From positions 5,580,001 to 5,644,000 of the forward strand of contig OU612072.1 in the NCBI GenBank assembly GCA_914767715.1: a stretch of DNA of 64,000 nt, in the 5' to 3' direction. A program made the position numbers and the translations under genes. This document shows, piece after piece, positions 1-11,718 of the stretch (position 1 is its first letter; each line of letters starts with the position of its first letter). Below the pieces are notes generated by a model, which did not search any database, was not told the origin of the DNA, and saw only the letters and a list, made by a program, of their open reading frames with translations. The stretch is from Membranipora membranacea. Taxonomy: Eukaryota; Bryozoa; Gymnolaemata; Cheilostomatida; Membraniporidae.

Positions 1-918
1 GTAGGCTGGGTCTTGTATTTGTATAAAGTGTGTGCATAGGCTTTGCCTCAGCGCATCTGACGGATCATTATTGCTTTATGTCAACCATTCCCAACTGTCT
101 GAGACTGGTGGGGTCACCCTTAAATACAAACAGCAAAACTATATACATATTAGTATACACTTTATTTACTGATCAAGCATGCGCATATAAGACCAAGTGG
201 TACATCATCATCTAGCTTAGTAGGCGAGACCTGCTTTTAGCTTCGTTCGAGAATTGGGCACTAATCAATTGAACTATGCTCACTCTTGTGTGAACTATTT
301 GCGAACAAATTTATCTAAGGAGCGAGGATATTGAGCATTTAAGTTGTAATGATCTTTTGGTTTACAAAGCACAGCTCATGCTAATTGAAATATTCCCTGG
401 TCTATAATGTAATAAAGAATATACCAACCCTGATCACCAGAGGAAGGAAACCAGTGCAGACCTTGCCTTTTGCCAATGGTATTGAATTCAAATGATTTGT
501 TGGCTGTACAGAGTCTCAACTGCGTCACAGTGGTCATTTCATTATAATAAGCAGTGATCGGGGAGGGGGGCGGATTGCATATAATATTACATGTGTGGGC
601 TCTTTGAGTTGCAAGCGTGTACTTCGCCTTAATTCAGAGTCAACCACTGACAACCATTGGTTATAGTGGTCTGTAGTTGGAGAGTAGAGAAATTGGTTAC
701 TGAGAGAAACTAGACCATTGCCGGCTTGCACCCAATTGCAAAAGTTTCCCAAATGTAAATCTTCATCAATAGAATGGTGTATTCAAGTGTTGTAGAGGTA
801 CTAGCTCTCTAGAGTATAACGCTGGTTTAATTATTCGTCTTGTTAATTTGGGAAAAAAGTAGATAGGCCTAGATACAAGAAATGACTCCTTTTGATTGCA
901 GATTTTTTTGTATTTTAG

Positions 919-1059
919 TCTACATTGTAAAGCAACACAGACCCCAGAATAGTACTGAGAAGTTACAGTACAATGAAGAAGAGAGTGTTTGGGTGGTTTA
1001 TAGCAGATGTGATACAACTCGTAGTATCAATAGTCGTTCAGCTTATTCAATTCAAACAG
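919..1059 (+). CDS. Candidate internal exon of an unrecognised gene (unit A, copy 1)
   Basis: Open for 46 codons between an acceptor (TTGTATTTTAG) and a donor (CAG|GTAAGG), phase 1 at both ends. The frame reads YIVKQHRPQN at its start and ends AYSIQT, with several tyrosines and an NST glycosylation sequon. An alternative acceptor 18 bp upstream (GATTGCAG) would add a hydrophobic FFCILV stretch. It joins in frame to the next candidate exon at 1851. In copy 2 the matching segment lacks 4 bp (GTTA), which breaks this frame. The protein family is not recognised. In the same segment an ATG opens another frame (MKKRVFGWF...), but joined to 1851 at the first AG that frame meets a stop quickly. Confidence 0.5.
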
Positions 1060-1850
1060 GTAAGGAGACAATCAAATTTTCATTTTCGGTTGTAAAATTT
1101 GATTAAGTTGCAGCAGGGAACTGACCCAGAAAGGCTTGAGATGGCTGGGGTTATAAGCATCGATATCTCCCCTGTTACACTTGCATCGAGCATCGTTAGT
1201 AATATAATGATATAAATGTCAGGTGATATGTGTAGGCTAACTGATGATAATTGCGTCGGTGTAATCGTTGAAGTATCATGGCATAAATTTGGTAAAAACT
1301 GCTTGAACACTGGCAGGCCTCAGCAAGAAATTTTCATTGAAGCCGGCCAGTTAGTGTAATTAGGAGTTCAGTGACTATCGGAGTTGTGCTCTTTTTTTCA
1401 TGGAGGGAACAACTCATTCCATCTCGCAACATCAAGTCACCTCTTCCCTATATTCCACCCTCCTTGCCACAGCTCATTATCTTGAATGATCATTTTAGTT
1501 ACAAATTTGCTGGCGTTATGTGCTGATCAAACCTATAGATCGAGTGTTTCCATTCCAAGACACCAGATATAAAATTTCACAAACCTCTTCACCAACGGCT
1601 GGCAAATCTGTTTCCATCATAGGGATTGTAGATTTAACCAGGTCTTTAAGTTTTGTGTTATTTGTTATTTGGCAACATGCTAGAATCAGGCTCTCAATGC
1701 AGAGAAAATTGAAGGGTCCAGGGATGAACCTTGTAGCAGCAAAGCCTTGTTATAAGACTGCAAATAATTTGAATGCAAATAATGTACTTAGGACATTGGA
1801 ATGTATTATATTCATACTTTATCACATCATCAACTAAATATTTGTTGCAG

Positions 1851-1955
1851 AGAATACAGGAGAAAGACTGATTCAGTATGGCATGATAATGGCAGAGTTA
1901 CGCATCAGAACCTTTGGTGGTTTGAATTCTGTCCTGAGAAATCTTGATGTACCTA
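1851..1955 (+). CDS. Candidate internal exon of an unrecognised gene (unit A, copy 1)
   Basis: 105 bp, phase 1 at both ends, bounded by acceptor TATTTGTTGCAG and donor A|GTGAGTG. With the split codon it adds E and then 34 residues, beginning NTGERLIQYG and ending LNSVLRNLDVP. Copy 2 keeps the same length and frame here (21059-21163), with one synonymous-looking change near the end. If the donor is not used, the frame runs on to a stop just downstream (VPSECLSVK). No known domain is recognised. Confidence 0.5.
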
Positions 1956-2115
1956 GTGAGTGTCTGAGTGTCAAATAGTTACATTATTATGATTCATGAT
2001 GGGTCATGATATACTCTTCGCTACCCTGACGCAGTGATCATTTGTATTTGATTGTCCTAATCAAGGATACCATTGGTAGCCTAATTGGTAACCGTATCTC
2101 ATACTCATTGAAAGA

Positions 2116-2220
2116 CCCCCCTCCCTCCCTCCCTTCACCTGCTATCTACCTTATCAACCTAATTAGTGGTTAACTAATTAGATTGATAAGGTAGATTGCA
2201 GGTGAAGGAAGGGGGGGGGG
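2116..2220. repeat. Hairpin with ~45-bp arms
   Basis: A C-rich arm followed by CACCTGCTATCTACCTTATC pairs with GATAAGGTAGATTGCAGGTG and a G-run. The loop is TGGTTAA here and TGGTTAGTTAA in copy 2 (about 21328-21428). It may be a small foldback element fixed before unit A was duplicated. Confidence 0.75.
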
Positions 2221-2886
2221 TGAATGAAATGATAATGAAATCTGTCTCTTAAAGTATTGTCAATTGTTCGATTGTGGTTATCATGGGGCATTTAACTTCC
2301 CAACATATGTTGGTGTGTGGGTAATTCTAGGTCACAGGCCCTAAAAAAAATTAAACAGCATAAAACTTGTTTCTAATTTATAGTCAACTAAACGTATAGC
2401 CTTGGGAGTAAGTATTAGCTAAAGTTTAGTTTAGCTAGTCTTGAGATGACTTAATGTAAGCTAGCATTAAATTTTGGGTAGTGAAGGTTGAAGTCCATAA
2501 AAAGAAAAAAAGGGTGGGCGTTTGTTTGCTACTCTTGAAGTTAGCTTTTTCAAGCCTGCGCAAAATGAAGAAAATTTCCTCCTATGAATACTTTACTCCT
2601 CTATGGAACTTTTTATGAACATTATATCTGCTTGATTTTGATTACTGTACCTTACATTTTAGAACGTACCTGAGGCATTGGATTAGCAGGATGTTGGCAA
2701 TCAGGGGTGTCTTTCAATTAGAAAGAGCGATACTCTACTAAAGCAAATTATCACTATCGCATCACTCGAAATTATTGCCCACTTGGTCTTTCAATTAGAC
2801 AACATCACTCCCAAATCGCTCGCTCAGAATGTATATAGTTCAATCATTGACTGAACGATTTGAAAGTGAGACCCCTAGCAGGTATT

Positions 2887-3492
2887 GCTCACTCACCTGG
2901 TGAGCGATCAGATTGTGATTTTGGTTTTTAAGTGTTGTGTTATTTGTAATTTGTTAAAATGTTAGAATCCGGCTCCAAATGCAATGATCTCAGTGCCCTA
3001 ACTTCATATCTAGATAGGGTGAAATAAAGAGGGCTTACACGGTTTTCATCAGTAATAATACATCTGGTAAAAAAATCCAAAACTAAGAATTGCGAAAAAA
3101 AATTCATCCTCAGCCATTCATATTTGTTGAGCCGACCTCAGCTGTTTCAGGGGAAACAAATTTGGTCCATAGTCAATATATTATATAATATGTGCCGAAA
3201 TGTGAGTTGCTGGCAGTCAATGTAACATTGTGTATACCCTAAGAGAGTTAAGTATTTGCAGCAGCGAAAATTCACAAATAGCTACATTTAAAGCAAGCTA
3301 ACATTTGCTCTCATTTGTTCATATAGACTCCCACCTCCGCTAGAGGAGTAATTTACTGCAAATCATCTTTAGACAACTATCCTGAATATTATGTAATATC
3401 AAGTTTATCGTCCTATTGTATTTAGAGTGATATATGAATATCTCAAAAAACTCAATATTCACACCCGTATATATATATATAATATGTGGTTT
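2887..3492. other. Segment present only in unit A copy 1
   Basis: Copy 2 jumps from GGTATT (22331-22336) to TAGATCAGAAG with five bases between, so these 606 bp are either an insertion here or a deletion there. The piece at 2927-2985 resembles 1641-1700 (shared GTGTTATTTG and GTTAGAATC/GCTAGAATC tracts), which suggests an older internal duplication. No coding frame seen. Confidence 0.8.
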
Positions 3493-5010
3493 TAGATCAG
3501 AAGATGATTTGATGGTATTCAGTAGCTAATAAACCATGGCTTCCCGCCAGAAATTGCCAGAAGATTAAACCGTGAGTTACTTCAATACCATTGGACCCCA
3601 CTTACATGATGGGGCTACTCTAGTGGAGTAATGTTAGTTCAATAGGAAAAGTTTGCATTTCGAGAAAATGGCTTGAAGTAATAAAACTATGGCTAGCCAA
3701 CATTTTCTCAACTCCGTCACTTGACATTAACTGCCAGTGGGTGACCTCACGTTCAAAGTTTTAAGATACTTGGGTTTTAATGAGCTCGTTGGATGGTTGT
3801 GACAGGGTTCTTGAGAAAGGCACCCAAGTGCCTTCGGAGTTCTCCTCTATTACAAAAACTAAGTGCAGACAACCATTGCAGTACTAACAGTCTGCTGAAT
3901 TACAATAAAAAAAGCATGGCTGTAAATGCTGTTGGCAAATTCCCACATGATTATAATATAAGTTGTATGTCAATTAAAATATTTTCACCCCTGCATTTCC
4001 GGTTGCTCCAATCCTAGTAAAATCCAAGTAAAACGATGTTGTCTTGTGTTGATGGCTGGAGGGGGAGCAGCTCCAAATATATGCAAATTAGATTAAAATT
4101 TTTCTTGAGGTAGAGAAAGTTTTACTTTTTGTCACCATGCTCAGTAAATAACCTAACAAAGAGTCAAGTAGATGTCGAGCACATAGTGCTTGCTTTCCAA
4201 TCTAGTCAATGCAATGTCACAGTGTATGTTATGTCATTATCCCTATTGTTTTATCAAATTTTTCTGCATTTGGATTCGATTCTGGTGTCACCAGTAAAAT
4301 GGGAGGAACATGAAATGAAGGCATTTATCACAGAACTTGTAATGGTTCTGGATCAAAGAAAGAAGAAATATGTCTTCATCCAACCAACTTAACATTATTG
4401 ATGGCCAACCACCCATATTGAAAAGTTTCCCCACTCCTGATTGCTAAAATGAATTATTCTGAGCCATGATTTTTGCGTCATATTGTGTACTCTGATCTAA
4501 ACTTCAACAGTGCCTCTGTTAGAAGGGAATTAGGGGGGGGGGGTTATTGTATGACACCTGAAGCTTTTGAACAAACCATCGGAGTGAGCATTTGCTAATG
4601 TTGTTTCACCTTGGGCCCGACACTGAGCTTATATATATTATATCTGCTTTCGCTTTGCATACTTTTGTCTTTTGTGATAGTATGGTACTTCAAAAAGTGC
4701 TGTTTGGATGTGGCCACGTGGGCCTACATACATCTCGATTTGGAGTTTAGTGGACAGTCATAGCTTCATCATATTCTATAGACAGCATACAATAGATAGC
4801 TGTCAGGAGGTCATTTCTCACAGATATACTCATATATGGTGTCCCAAACTCCGCACATAATTTTTTTCTACAACAATCTTACCGTTGTTTTGACTTCACA
4901 TCATGAAATTTCTACATACAAGATTATTTTTTACAGTTTTACTATTTGGAGGAGTGAACGTAGAATGGGGACAGTGACTCAGAAGATATACGACAGAGCA
5001 TCATACTCAG

Positions 5011-5151
5011 CAGATTTCTCACACCTTGTCACCCATCACCAATAACTCCAGCTTCAAAGAAGCACACTCTGCTGATGCTCTCTTTGTTACACATGGAACT
5101 GAAGTTGTAAAGACACCAGGGACAAATACCCCCCCCCCCCCCCCACCCAAG
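5011..5151 (+). CDS. Candidate exon with proline run (unit A, copy 1)
   Basis: 47 codons starting QISHTLSPITNNSSF and ending PGTNTPPPPPPK before donor AAG|GTATGT, phase 0 into the next candidate exon at 5456. The acceptor (CATACTCAG) has a weak pyrimidine tract; a better acceptor at 4929-4938 (TTTTTTACAG) opens a different frame that stops at 5045. The six prolines come from a run of 16 C. Copy 2 has 21 C, so it is out of frame there; homopolymer length may also be an assembly error. A sequon (NNSS) is present. Confidence 0.38.
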
Positions 5152-5455
5152 GTATGTATGGGCTTGAATGATCACCAATGCTTATCTATCAATATTTTGG
5201 GAGTCACCAGCAAAATTATTATGTCAAACAATGTAATCCTCTGATTCATGATTGTCGCTACATCACTTAGACGCGTATTATATATAGTTTTTTTGGTGAT
5301 GGGTTGCGGTAAATATCGAATATACCAAGTATATCAAGTTGAGGATACTTTAGCCAGCGACACGTTGACACCCTCCCCCTAATTTAGCCACAATCGCTCT
5401 GAAAGTATGACACGGTGATTGATATACATTTTTCTTCTTTTTCTTTCTTTTTCAG

Positions 5456-5614
5456 ACTATAATTGAGACTCATGGTGGTATAGAGCGGACACCAGTCATG
5501 ACACATCAAATATGCACCATGAGCACCTCCTCCGATAGTGAACTGTCACAAAAGTCACACTCTTATATCTGCGCAGCAGCACTATGTTGTCACTGCACAC
5601 TGTTGAATCGATAG
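5456..5614 (+). CDS. Candidate terminal exon (unit A, copy 1)
   Basis: A strong acceptor (long T/C tract then TTTTTCAG) opens 52 codons to a TAG stop, phase 0. The peptide begins TIIETHGGIERTPV, is Ser-rich in the middle (STSSDSELSQKS) and ends with a Cys/Ala cluster, AAALCCHCTLLNR, that might be a lipidated or short membrane tail. In copy 2 a C-to-A change turns a TCA serine codon into TAA (24424-24426), removing the last 21 residues. Family not recognised. Confidence 0.42.
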   Translation, partial: TIIETHGGIERTPVMTHQICTMSTSSDSELSQKSHSYICAAALCCHCTLLNR

Positions 5615-7252
5615 ATCAAAAAGTAGTGCCACATAAACTTTCCCCATATGATAATTGATAGGGATGGGCACATGATCTCATTTTATCAAAGTTTCAAGCT
5701 GTTCAGTGTTCACATTTGTATTGATGTAATAATTGACTTTAGGGCATTTCTTGCACCTACTGGTATTTTATTATCCTGTTGACAATCGCAGGAGGCCTTA
5801 TAGGGTTGTTGATTGTGAATGCCAATGTTTTGTGGGTTAAAATATGCAAGAATAACATCTAAACTTTTTAGTATTTTCTACTGATTCAATTTTTTTGGAC
5901 AGTTTATTGTTCTCACCTCGTCGATTATTCATAATTTTTCATTCCAAAGCTTTGCATCCTATTCAGGTATCAGTGAACTTTAGTTCAATGCAGGTATTCC
6001 TACTGTGGATTAACATGTATATCAGTTATATTTAAGAGTACAATGAGTACGACTTGTTTTTTAAAATAAACAGCTTTCAATTCATTTCCAAAACCTGATC
6101 AAAAGGTTCATCACTCGACAAATAGGCTGAGCACTAGGTTCATGTTGATGCACTGATCTTACATCTTCTCATATATCATTAGATGATACATTTGGTTGTC
6201 GATTGTCACTGAACTGTGTGGGTGAGTCCGGTTGAGGATGGTGTGAGGGTCGGTCTACCTCTGTATGTCCGAAACAAGAAGTGTCATTTGTATAGCGCAC
6301 ACATACATATTGAGGTTTGATCACAGCAATGAACTCCCTCTTCACTGATCACAGAATGGTTTTTCAGGCATTGTGTTTAGCAATGGCAGGCAAATTTACA
6401 AGTCGGTTTATCCCTGTGTTAAGCTTCTTATGGCTCATAGAGGGTTGCAGTTAGGTGGGAATCGGTGCTGCTAGTACACATTTTTTGGTTAGTGAGGTTC
6501 AAGACTACTATCCTGGTTAGTAGTTAGTACAAGGCAGTTTAATAATTTTTAGAAATTAGTACAAAGCAGCTTACCAATTGATAGAGGATTATAGTACGAT
6601 GGCACTGCTTGCATAAACTTTGGTAATATTGAACCCTCCTTGCTATAATCATCACGATGGTAGTATCATTGCTCGTAAAGAGTTAGTTATTTTTTTATTT
6701 CTCATCTAAACAAAATTCCCTGTCCAGTGGTACAAATTATGACTCCGTAAGACCGGTGTGAGAGTATTTGTGTTCAGATATATACAAAATAAGTCTAGTT
6801 GTACACTTTTTTGTGTGTTTCAATACCTCATCAATCATTTCTGTTATTGCCGGGTGGTTAAAAGTTATATAGATAGATCAGGAATCTTGTTTAGAAGAAG
6901 TTTATTTAAACTTTCCTTCTACACCCTCTAGATTTTAAAATATATCAATTTTTACAACCCCTTATCATTTTTAAGAATTTCAACAAGAATAGCAGCTAAC
7001 CAGAGGGATTATATAGATGACACACTAAGGGTTAATCTACGCTCCTTGGGATTTTTTAGCGTGGATGGCTTTCATTAGCTGTTTGTTGGCTGAAGATGTT
7101 CTGGGCATGGAGCGCAAGCTCTGAATTTTATGGAATATGGGTAGAGAGAAGCGAGGCAGGTGCAGCATCGGAGATTTTGAGAAACTCCCCATGTTAATTT
7201 CCTATCTAACTTGAAAATTTCTCCGTTCATTATAACATATATGATTTTTGTA

Positions 7253-8595
7253 GAAGTATGTAGCAAATTGTATCGTAGAAATGTTAGCAGAGCATTATTA
7301 CATTGAGCAGAAAACTCTGAATTGAAGAAAGTGTAATGAAACGTTGACAGCCCCGACTTGGATCAGGATCGTAGAAACGTTGAAATGTAGAATATCAATG
7401 CAAAGTTATATAAACTTTGTAGAAAAAACATAGAAATGTTAGAGAAAGCAATAATCTCTCAATTGTAGAACGTAGAATGAAAACGTTGACAGCCCCGACT
7501 TGGGTCAGGATCGTAGAAACGTTGAAACGTAGAATATCAATGCAAAGTTATATAAACTTTGTAGAAAAAACGTAGAAATGTTAGAGAAAGCAATAATCTC
7601 TCAATCGTAGAACGTAGAATGAAAACGTTGACAGCCCTGACTTGGGTCAGGATCGTAGAAACGTTGAAACGTAGAATTTCAATGCAAAGTTTTATAGATT
7701 TTGTAGAAAAACCGTAGAATCGTTAGAGAAAGCAATAAACTCTCAATCGTAGAACGTAGAATGAAAACGTTGACAGCCCTGACTTGGGTCAGGATCGTAG
7801 AAACGTTGAAACGTAGAATATCAATGCAAAGTTATATAAACTTTGTGGAAAAAACGTAGAAACGTTAGAGAAAGCAATACACTCTCAATCGTAAAACGTA
7901 GAATGAAAACGTTGACAGCCCCGACTTGGGTCAGGATCGTAGAAACGTTGAAACGTAGAACATCAATGCAAAGTTATATAAACTTTGTAGAAAAAACGTA
8001 GAAATGTTAGAGAAAGCAATAATCTCTCAATCGTAGAACGTAGAATGAAAACGTTGACAGCCCCGACTTGGGTCAGGATAGTAGAAACGTTGAAACGTAG
8101 AATTGCAATGCAAAGTTATACAGATTTTGTAGAAAAACCGTAGAATCGTTAGAGAAAGCAATAAACTCTCAATCGTAGAACGTAGAATGAAAACGTTGAC
8201 AGCCCTGACTTGGGTCAGGATCGTAGAAACGTTGAAACGTAGAATATCAATGCAAAGTTATATAAATTTTGTAGAAAAAACCTAGAAACGTTAGAGAAAG
8301 CAATAACCTCTCAATCGTAGAACGTAGAATGAAAACGTTGACAATCCCGACTTGGGTCAGGATCGTAGAAGCGTAGAAAAGTAGAATTTCAATGCAAAGT
8401 TTTATAAACTTTGTAGAAAAAACGTAGAAACGTTAGAGAAAGCAATAAACTCTCATTCGTAGAACGTAGAATGAAAACGTTGACAGCCCCGACTTGGGTC
8501 AGGATCGTAGAAACGTAGAATCGTAGAATTTCAATGCAAAGTTATATAAATTTTGTAGAAAAACGTAGAAACGTTAGAGAAAGCAATAAACATAG
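7253..8595. repeat. 142-bp satellite array, ~9 monomers
   Basis: The landmark GACAG(C)CC recurs at 7346, 7488, 7630, 7772, 7914, 8056, 8198, 8340 and 8482, which is exactly 142 bp each time although substitutions are common. Each monomer contains many CGTAGAA / AACGTTGA sub-motifs and a GACTTGGGTCAGGATC core. The left edge is degenerate; the right edge stops at 8590-8595. A related piece (TTGTAGAACGTAGAA) occurs at about 31605, next to unit B copy 2. No coding frame. Confidence 0.97.
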
Positions 8596-9188
8596 AGAAC
8601 AAAGAGACATAGACAGCATAATATGAGAGCCTTATGGTTGCCAGATTTTGAATCTCCATGCTTCATTACATATGCCCTCCAATTTCTATCACTCTTCTGC
8701 TATCCAGTGTTGAGATATAGGTAACTCCCATTATAATCATGACACATCATCATTGAACTCTATCGAAGTCATCGAATTTTCAGATTTATATCCACATAGC
8801 TCCAACCATTTTTTACGCACTTTTCGGAATAACTTCTAGAATATGATACCTTGTCTATTAATCCTCCAACTCTCAATCATAATTTGGCAATGGTGACAGG
8901 TCAATTTTGGGTCAAGTTTCTGGAATTCTTGCATGTTAGAGATCAATGCAGAGTTTTCTAAATTTTCTTCCAAGAATGTATGATTGTGTTTCCATTGTAA
9001 AAGCTCAGTGTAGATAGAGTGTTACCAGAAAGTAGAATGCCTAGAACTTGCTGACAGCTATATTAAGTATTATTATTAATTTTCAAAGACATAATTTATG
9101 AATAATCTAGGCTATGATGACAAACACATAGCATAAAATAAGAGTATGAGCATGAGAAAAGAGTATAAATATAGGTTTAATGTATGGT
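8596..9188. other. No gene seen
   Basis: AT-rich sequence between the satellite and the foldback element. No coding frame, RNA gene or repeat recognised. Confidence 0.6.
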
Positions 9189-9843
9189 TTAAGGTTATGA
9201 TACCAACGTTGACCGATTTTGACATTTTATATATCATTGGAAAGCTAATCAAACACTAATTGCAAATAATTTGATTTCAGCATGACGTCATGTCATGGCG
9301 TTGTGCTATTTTGATATAAGGCAGGATAAGGGTCTTTGAGGAGGAATTTTTAGAACGATATGGTGCAGTCACAATGGTTCATATCGGACTTTCAACTGAA
9401 TAATTTTTACAAGACACCTAAGAAGCTATTTATTATTCATGACATGTAGCATAGGGTCTTTCCACAGTAAACAACATGTATTTTTGTCGTGTGGCTTGCA
9501 TCACATTGGAGCCTCATCCATTAAACCAAAGCGACCTGAATAAGCTAATATTTGATGCGTAAAAGATGGTTTTTCCTCTGGTGCTCAGTGCCACAGGATC
9601 CAGAAATTTCTCCTCATGAGTCCTGCAGAGGCTTTTTGTAAACATTATGCAGTTGATTCTGATTGGAACCATAGTATCTGCACCGTAGTGTCCTAAAAAA
9701 TCCTCCTCAAAGACGACTCATAATAGCACAACGCCATGACATGATGCCATGCTGAAACTGATATTTTCAGCATCAGTGTTGGATTAGCTTTCCAACAATA
9801 TATGAAATGTCAAAATCGAGCAACGTCGGTATCATAACCTTAA
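9189..9843. mobile_element. Foldback / MITE-like element bounded by TTAA
   Basis: Inverted arms of about 200 bp (9189 to ~9395 and ~9645 to 9843) share TTAAGGTTATGATACC, CGATTTTGACATTT, TTGGAAAGCTAATC and ATGTCATGGCGTTGTGCTAT. The middle ~250 bp is unique and has no ORF. TTAA stands at both outer edges, compatible with a TTAA target duplication (as in piggyBac-type elements), but the next bases are GG...CC rather than the usual CC...GG, so no superfamily is assigned. Confidence 0.8.
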
Positions 9844-10015
9844 CATGATATTATGTAGGTATAAGTCACCCAACTTTAACTATTATAGTAGTAACATTGA
9901 ACTCTGTATATGAATAGTTCAATTCAGTGAGTATTTACAATAGCTAAGCAATACAATTACATGTAACTTCTTGCCGTCTTTTTTGGCAGAGATGACAAGC
10001 TGACACTGTTCAGTT

Positions 10016-10241
10016 ATGTTAGGCTTGAATGCCAACGTACTTGCCTGCCATCCTGCAAAACACTCCCAAACCCCAACCTAGCCAACTGTTTCATAAATAC
10101 CCTAGTTATATCGTCAATCCTCTGCTGCATTAACTTTCTTGCATCAAATAATTTGAATGCTTTCACTTTTGCCACCAGTCAGTCACAAAACCCTGGTGTC
10201 ATGAGTTGTTTGTCCAGAAGGTCATCCACTACACCATTCTG
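10016..10241 (-). pseudogene. Candidate 3' exon, unrecognised gene, frame broken
   Basis: After acceptor TATTTGCAG the minus strand reads 20 codons (QNGVVDDLLDKQ...TPGFCD) to a TGA at 10179. Immediately after, another frame is open for about 55 codons (LVAKVKAFKLFDARK, then RVFMKQLARLGFG), ending at 10016. Either the protein ends at TGA or a frameshift separates two halves of one exon. Phase 0 agrees with the exon at 10929. No family recognised. Confidence 0.33.
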
Positions 10242-10928
10242 CTGCAAATACACAAAAAAATTTCATAAATATCTGCATATGGCTATATCAACCTAAATGA
10301 TCTCAAATATATAATCTAGGCTGTGTCTGGGGATTATGACCATTACATTGCATCGGTCGTCGTGGCCCAAACCAAAATGGTAAATTCTCTCCTAAACCCC
10401 AGTTGCCCAGACTATTGGATGGTCACACTTCACACAGAAAATGGGTACCCATTAAGAATTAATATTATTATTGAGAATAACCTCCTCTTATTATTTTGGG
10501 TTAAAAATTAAGTTTTGGTGTCTTCTGGACTACATGAGAAACTAAGTACTCCATAGATGGTCAATCCCATTGAACATTGTGTAGAACATGCGGCAGATCA
10601 AGCAGCCCAGTTGCAGTAACAATGTTTTATCAGTGAAATGACTGCTTTTTAAACTTAGAAACTATATGGCGGATTACGAAGACAATTCAAGAAATGCAGA
10701 ACTATTTGAGCCATTTTTACATATTTAAATGTGGCCAGAAATGATAGGGTGATTACACTTACAAACGGGATAATATTGACAACATGTAGGGGTCACAAAT
10801 ATTGACCCGAAAAGGAGGGAGGGGGGGGATTTACCAACTCAATTATAGACAACACACTATTACATCTGTGTAAACCAAGGTGGTAAACACTAACTTTGGA
10901 TAGATAAAATAACTCTGGGGAGCATTAC

Positions 10929-11083
10929 CTCTGCTTCATCAGGATATGCTTTTCCCTCATCATAATACCCATCATCCTCACTGTCTCCAGTTTTACCTGT
11001 TCCATCACAACACCTGCCATGCCCCCAGGGATCAAGGCATGAATAATGGCTTATGAAGCCTTACATAGCTTTGACATAGCACC
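10929..11083 (-). CDS. Candidate internal exon, unrecognised gene
   Basis: Bounded by TTTTACAG and GCAGAG|GTAATG. One frame reads SCLDPWGHGRCCDGTGK and then an acidic stretch DSEDDGYYDEG before the donor (phase 0), but it meets a TAA near the 5' end. The frame that continues from the exon at 11606 reads GAMSKLCKAS and then TAA. So the exon is either mis-bounded or inactivated. Confidence 0.3.
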
Positions 11084-11605
11084 CTGTAAAATGTATCAAT
11101 TATATTGTATAACACAGGTATCCCTTGGCCCCAAACTATCTTTTATTTGCCCAAAAATATATTTTATGTTTATATGAGGTATATTGGTGAGATGTTGCTG
11201 TCTTTTTCACATCCGATAATGAAGCTGGATAATGATGAGTCGTTAGGAGTTACCATAAACATATAAATACTAATAGTATTTATAATTGATTATGTGAGTT
11301 ATAGATGCCGGATAATCAAGTCAAACTGTAGAACCGCCAACTATTTCTGCCAAGGTATTCATTGGTTACTTTCCATGGAGCATTGATCTTACAGATTTCC
11401 TATCATTCCCGATTTTTTAGTAGTTTGAACACTCATTTTCAGCAATGTTTGGGCTGTTATAAATATGTTGGAAGCTGTTGAACAACACGTATTGCGCTAT
11501 CACTGAGCGGTGCATTAAAAAATATCCTGTGTGTGTCGTGCGAGACGCTTAAACTGTGTTGTGTGATCAGCAAGGCAGCGGTTAAGTAACACTTAATGTA
11601 CTTAC

Positions 11606-11718
11606 AGCATATTTTTCAGTCATCCCTAGTGGCTTGATGTTTCCTTGAGCTGAAATGTTGTCACAATTGTCTTCCATTCCATCAAAAACTTTTTTTGTAC
11701 TGACAGAACATGCTTGTT
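11606..11718 (-). CDS. Candidate internal exon, unrecognised gene
   Basis: 113 bp with acceptor CTATAG and a near-consensus donor GCT|GTAAGTAC. Only one frame is open, 37 codons beginning QACSVSTKKVFDGMED and ending PLGMTEKYA, phase 1 in and phase 0 out. It is the best supported of the three minus-strand exons between 10016 and 11718. No domain recognised. Confidence 0.4.

Larger units (their letters stand above)
1..7152. repeat. Segmental duplication unit A, copy 1
   Basis: This block is nearly identical, in the same orientation, to 19214-26019 (offset 19213 at the left edge). The left edge is cut by the window, so the true unit may be longer. Similarity ends in the 9-mer GAGAGAAGC (7144-7152); to the right copy 1 runs into satellite DNA while copy 2 runs into unit B. 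The copies differ by many point changes, homopolymer lengths, a 606-bp stretch found only here (2887-3492) and a 241-bp stretch found only in copy 2. The unit contains candidate plus-strand exons listed separately; the rest looks intronic or intergenic. No transposase or terminal inverted repeats were seen, so it is read as a segmental duplication rather than a transposon. Confidence 0.95.

Noticed and set aside
534-752. 72-codon minus-strand frame kept open in both unit A copies
   Set aside because: The copies are too similar for an open frame of this size to mean much, and no splice, start context or domain supports it.
7253-8595. CRISPR-like array
   Set aside because: Whole monomers repeat with no unique spacers, and the DNA is eukaryotic; it is a satellite.
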